Assembly (NCBI RefSeq): GCF_001864935.2
Contig: NZ_CP126267.1
Span: 2,356,001 to 2,420,000, forward strand
Direction: 5' to 3'
Source of the DNA: Curtobacterium sp. MCBA15_012
GTDB taxonomy: Bacteria > Actinomycetota > Actinomycetes > Actinomycetales > Microbacteriaceae
DNA: 64,000 nucleotides
Below the pieces are notes generated by a model. The model was not told where the DNA came from and did not search any database. It saw nothing but the letters and a program-made list of their open reading frames with translations. Made by a program: the position numbers and the translations under genes. Below, piece by piece: positions 62,416 to 64,000 of the stretch (its first letter is position 1; each line of letters opens with the position of its first letter).

Positions 62416-62444
62416 ACCCTACCCCGATCCACGTTGACAAACAA
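62416..62444 (-). promoter_or_regulatory. Promoter of ptsI-mtlAFD
   Basis: Minus-strand -35 TTGTTT (62439-62444), 17-nt spacer, -10 TAGGGT (62416-62421). Confidence 0.5.
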
Positions 62445-62463
62445 ACACATCCGGGGATAAAAA
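62434..62463 (+). promoter_or_regulatory. Promoter of the DeoR regulator gene
   Basis: -35 TTGACA (62434-62439), 18-nt spacer, -10 TAAAAA (62458-62463). The leader to ATG 62673 is about 200 nt. Confidence 0.6.
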
Positions 62464-62603
62464 TGCAGAAACAGATGCCCGTTTGCGTCTGCCGGACGAT
62501 CATCCGACGGGCGATCCGACGCGATCGTGCCCGGTCGTGTCCGTTCCGTTCCGAGCACGCCGGGAACGCACCGCACCCCGAGCGTCCGGAGCACCGCCAG
62601 CGC

Positions 62604-62653
62604 CACCAGCACCCCAGCACCCCAGCACCCCAGCACACCAGCACCCCAGCACC
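62604..62653. repeat. Octamer tandem repeat in the deoR leader
   Basis: Five 8-bp units CACCCCAG at 62610-62649 (the fourth is CACACCAG), flanked by partial units. Confidence 0.9.
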
Positions 62654-62672
62654 GACCGAGACGACGAGGTCC

Positions 62673-63443
62673 ATGTACGCACCAGAGCGCCACCAGCGCA
62701 TCGTCGAGCAGGCACGCGCGCACGGCCGGGTCGACGTGAAGGACCTGGCCGAACTGCTCGCCGTCACCCCGGAGACGATCCGGCGCGACCTCACGAGCCT
62801 CGAGCGCCGCGGACTGGTCCGTCGGGCGCACGGCGGGGCGATCCCGGTCGAGCGCATCACGCTGCACCCCGGCGTCGGCGACCGCGGCGGCATCAACCAG
62901 GCCGAGAAGATGGTCATCGCCGAGGCCGCGCTCGAGGAGCTGCCCGAGAACGGGTCGGTGATGATCGACGCCGGCACGTCGACGATCTGCCTCGCCGAGA
63001 TGCTGCCCACCGACCGCGGCCTCACGGTCGTCACGCACTCGTTGCCCGTCGCGATGGCGGTCGCGAACCGGGCCGGCATCGACCTGCACCTGCTCGGCGG
63101 GAACATCCGCAGCGACTCGCTCGCCGGAGTCGGCACCTGGACGCACCAGCTCATCGGCATGGTGAGCGTCGACGTCGCCTTCATCAGCATCAACGGCATC
63201 ACGCCCGAGCGCGGCCTGACCACGCACAACGTCGCCGAGGCCGCCGTGAAGAGCGCGATGATCAAGGCCGCCCGTCGGAGCATCCTGCTCGCCGACCACA
63301 CGAAGTTCGGTCGCGAGGAGTTCGGCCGTGTCGCACCGCTCGCCGCGATCGACACGATCATCACCGACCCCGCGGTCAACGCCGACCTCGTGCGCGAGGT
63401 CGAGGCCGCCGGCACCGAGGTCCTCTGGCCCGGCCGCGACTGA
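62673..63443 (+). CDS. DeoR-family transcriptional regulator (likely PTS/mannitol repressor)
   Basis: 256 residues. The N-terminal helix-turn-helix is RHQRIVEQARAHGRVDVKDLAELLAVTPETIRRDLTSLERRGLVRRAHGGAI, the DeoR signature. The sugar-phosphate sensor domain (about 75-235) has VMIDAGTSTICLAEML, VVTHSLPVAMAVANRAGIDLHLLGGNIRSDSLAGVG and LLADHTKFGREEFGRVAPL. It is divergent from ptsI-mtl and 76 nt upstream of ptsH, so it likely represses both until mannitol- or fructose-phosphate binds (inference). Confidence 0.93.
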   Translation: MYAPERHQRIVEQARAHGRVDVKDLAELLAVTPETIRRDLTSLERRGLVRRAHGGAIPVERITLHPGVGDRGGINQAEKMVIAEAALEELPENGSVMIDAGTSTICLAEMLPTDRGLTVVTHSLPVAMAVANRAGIDLHLLGGNIRSDSLAGVGTWTHQLIGMVSVDVAFISINGITPERGLTTHNVAEAAVKSAMIKAARRSILLADHTKFGREEFGRVAPLAAIDTIITDPAVNADLVREVEAAGTEVLWPGRD

Positions 63444-63518
63444 CCGTCCGGGCACGCCCGGAACCCCCACCGCGCGCTCGCTAGCATGAGCGCACCACCC
63501 GTCGACAGGAGCACATCG

Positions 63519-63791
63519 ATGTCCGAAGCCACCCGTACCGTCACCGTCGCGAGCGCCTCCGGCCTGCACGCCCGCCCGGCCTCCCTCTTCGTCCAGACCG
63601 TCACCGCGTCCGGCCACCAGGTGACGATCGCCAAGGGCGACAAGTCCGGCAACGCCGGCAGCATCCTCGCCCTGCTCGGCCTGGGCATCGAGAACGGCGA
63701 CGAGGTCGTCCTCACGGTGACCGGCGACGACGCCGAGGCGACCGCGGACAGCCTGGTCGAGTTCCTGCAGACGGACCACGACGCCGCCTGA
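63519..63791 (+). CDS. ptsH: Phosphocarrier protein HPr
   Basis: 90 residues. His17 in ASASGLHARPASLFVQ is phosphorylated by enzyme I. Ser48 in NAGSILALLGLGI occupies the regulatory Ser46 position of Gram-positive HPr, although no HPr kinase is seen here. ATG 63519 has AGGAG at 63507-63511, and TAGCAT (63482-63487) may be its own -10 box. Confidence 0.95.
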   Translation: MSEATRTVTVASASGLHARPASLFVQTVTASGHQVTIAKGDKSGNAGSILALLGLGIENGDEVVLTVTGDDAEATADSLVEFLQTDHDAA

Positions 63792-63823
63792 GCGCGCAGG
63801 TCGCGTCCTCGACGCGACCACGG

Positions 63824-63871
63824 GACGGACGGGAGGCGCGGTGCCAGCTGGCACCGCGCCTCCCGTCCGTC
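63824..63871. repeat. 48-bp perfect palindrome of the GGGAGGCGCGG family, likely ptsH terminator
   Basis: Every base of 63824-63847 pairs with 63848-63871; centre AG|CT. The arm carries GACGGGAGGCGCGGTGCC. It lies 33 nt past the ptsH stop. Confidence 0.9.
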
Positions 63872-63970
63872 GTCCGGCCGGTCCACCGCGCCGACCGCGT
63901 CCGTCGTCCCGCTGACCCGCCGGCCCGCTGCCGCGTCCGCGGTCCGGACCGGGCCGTCGGCGCCCGCCGA

Positions 63971-63976
63971 TAAGGT
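63971..63976 (+). promoter_or_regulatory. -10 box of the gene entering the right edge, leaderless
   Basis: TAAGGT, 7 nt before ATG 63984. Confidence 0.45.
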
Positions 63977-63983
63977 GGTCGGC

Positions 63984-64000
63984 ATGACACGCCTGCGCCT
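63984..64000 (+). CDS. Start of a gene cut by the right window edge
   Basis: ATG at 63984 reads MTRLR before the window ends. The only support is the TAnnnT box 7 nt upstream, the same layout as the leaderless genes elsewhere in the window. The product cannot be identified. Confidence 0.35.

Larger units (their letters stand above)
62327..62672. other. Divergent control region between ptsI and the DeoR gene
   Basis: 346 bp. The AT-rich centre (62430-62492) holds two back-to-back promoters. Candidate repressor sites include AAAC(N8)GTTT at 62470-62485 inside GCAGA(N18)TCTGC (62465-62492), and the CAAACAAACA run at 62438. The right part carries octamer tandem repeats within the deoR leader. 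Confidence 0.5.

Noticed and set aside
62604..62653. CRISPR array
   Set aside because: Units are 8 bp and contiguous with no spacers; no cas genes are present in the window.
1..64000. tRNA, rRNA, riboswitch or phage attachment sites
   Set aside because: I looked for cloverleaf ends, conserved rRNA stretches and long T-box or thiamine-type leaders and saw none; GC-rich hairpins found were better explained as terminators or repeats.

Overview
The window is 64 kb of very GC-rich DNA with almost every codon ending in G or C. It looks like the chromosome of an actinobacterium of the family Microbacteriaceae, most like Curtobacterium. Supporting signs are the gene families present (AccD/AccE acyl-CoA carboxylase, sdhCDAB order, DUF805/DUF4190 membrane proteins, BmpA-type nucleoside transporter, DUF559 protein) and many genes with a TAnnnT -10 box only 5-8 nt before the start codon, as in leaderless actinobacterial mRNAs. 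The genus is an inference from gene content; no rRNA or tRNA gene is present to test it.

Region 1 (1-18.5 kb) is a surface-polysaccharide locus: an RgpF/WbsX-like protein, a Wzm/Wzt exporter, several GT2 and GT4 glycosyltransferases, the complete dTDP-L-rhamnose set (rmlC-rmlA divergent from rmlB-rmlD), GtrA, and UDP-glucose dehydrogenase. purE-purK lies inside it. The GDP-mannose enzyme manC and a MgtA-like glycosyltransferase appear again near 46-49 kb.

Region 2 (18.5-29.6 kb) holds a PH-domain membrane protein, biotin ligase birA, acyl-CoA carboxylase beta and epsilon subunits, a response regulator/sensor kinase/degenerate-kinase operon, an RNA methyltransferase, Maf, and the biotinylated alpha subunit. 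BirA, AccD, AccE and the alpha subunit together should form an acyl-CoA carboxylase and its biotinylating enzyme.

Region 3 (29.6-30.9 kb) is a discrete unit: one DUF559/AbiEi-like gene enclosed by long palindromes, with 28-bp imperfect terminal inverted repeats at 29624 and 30880.

Region 4 (31-42.8 kb) is a one-directional nucleoside uptake and salvage block: BMP lipoprotein, ABC ATPase and two permeases, cytidine deaminase, thymidine phosphorylase, adenosine deaminase, orphan PTS IIA and IIB, purine nucleoside phosphorylase and a phosphosugar mutase.

Region 5 (43-46.3 kb) is a less uniform cluster: a large DUF1023 alpha/beta hydrolase with a helical N-terminus, followed by two paralogous lipoproteins.

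Region 6 (46.4-57.2 kb) has manC, a glycosyltransferase, sdhCDAB, a TNT-domain (NAD glycohydrolase-like) protein, a DUF4190 protein, three DUF805 paralogues with PYGQ repeats, and a zinc-independent quinone oxidoreductase.

Region 7 (57.3-64 kb) is the mannitol PTS locus: ptsI-mtlA-mtlF-mtlD on the minus strand, divergent from a DeoR repressor and ptsH. A 48-bp perfect palindrome after ptsH belongs to a GGGAGGCGCGG repeat family seen elsewhere in the window.
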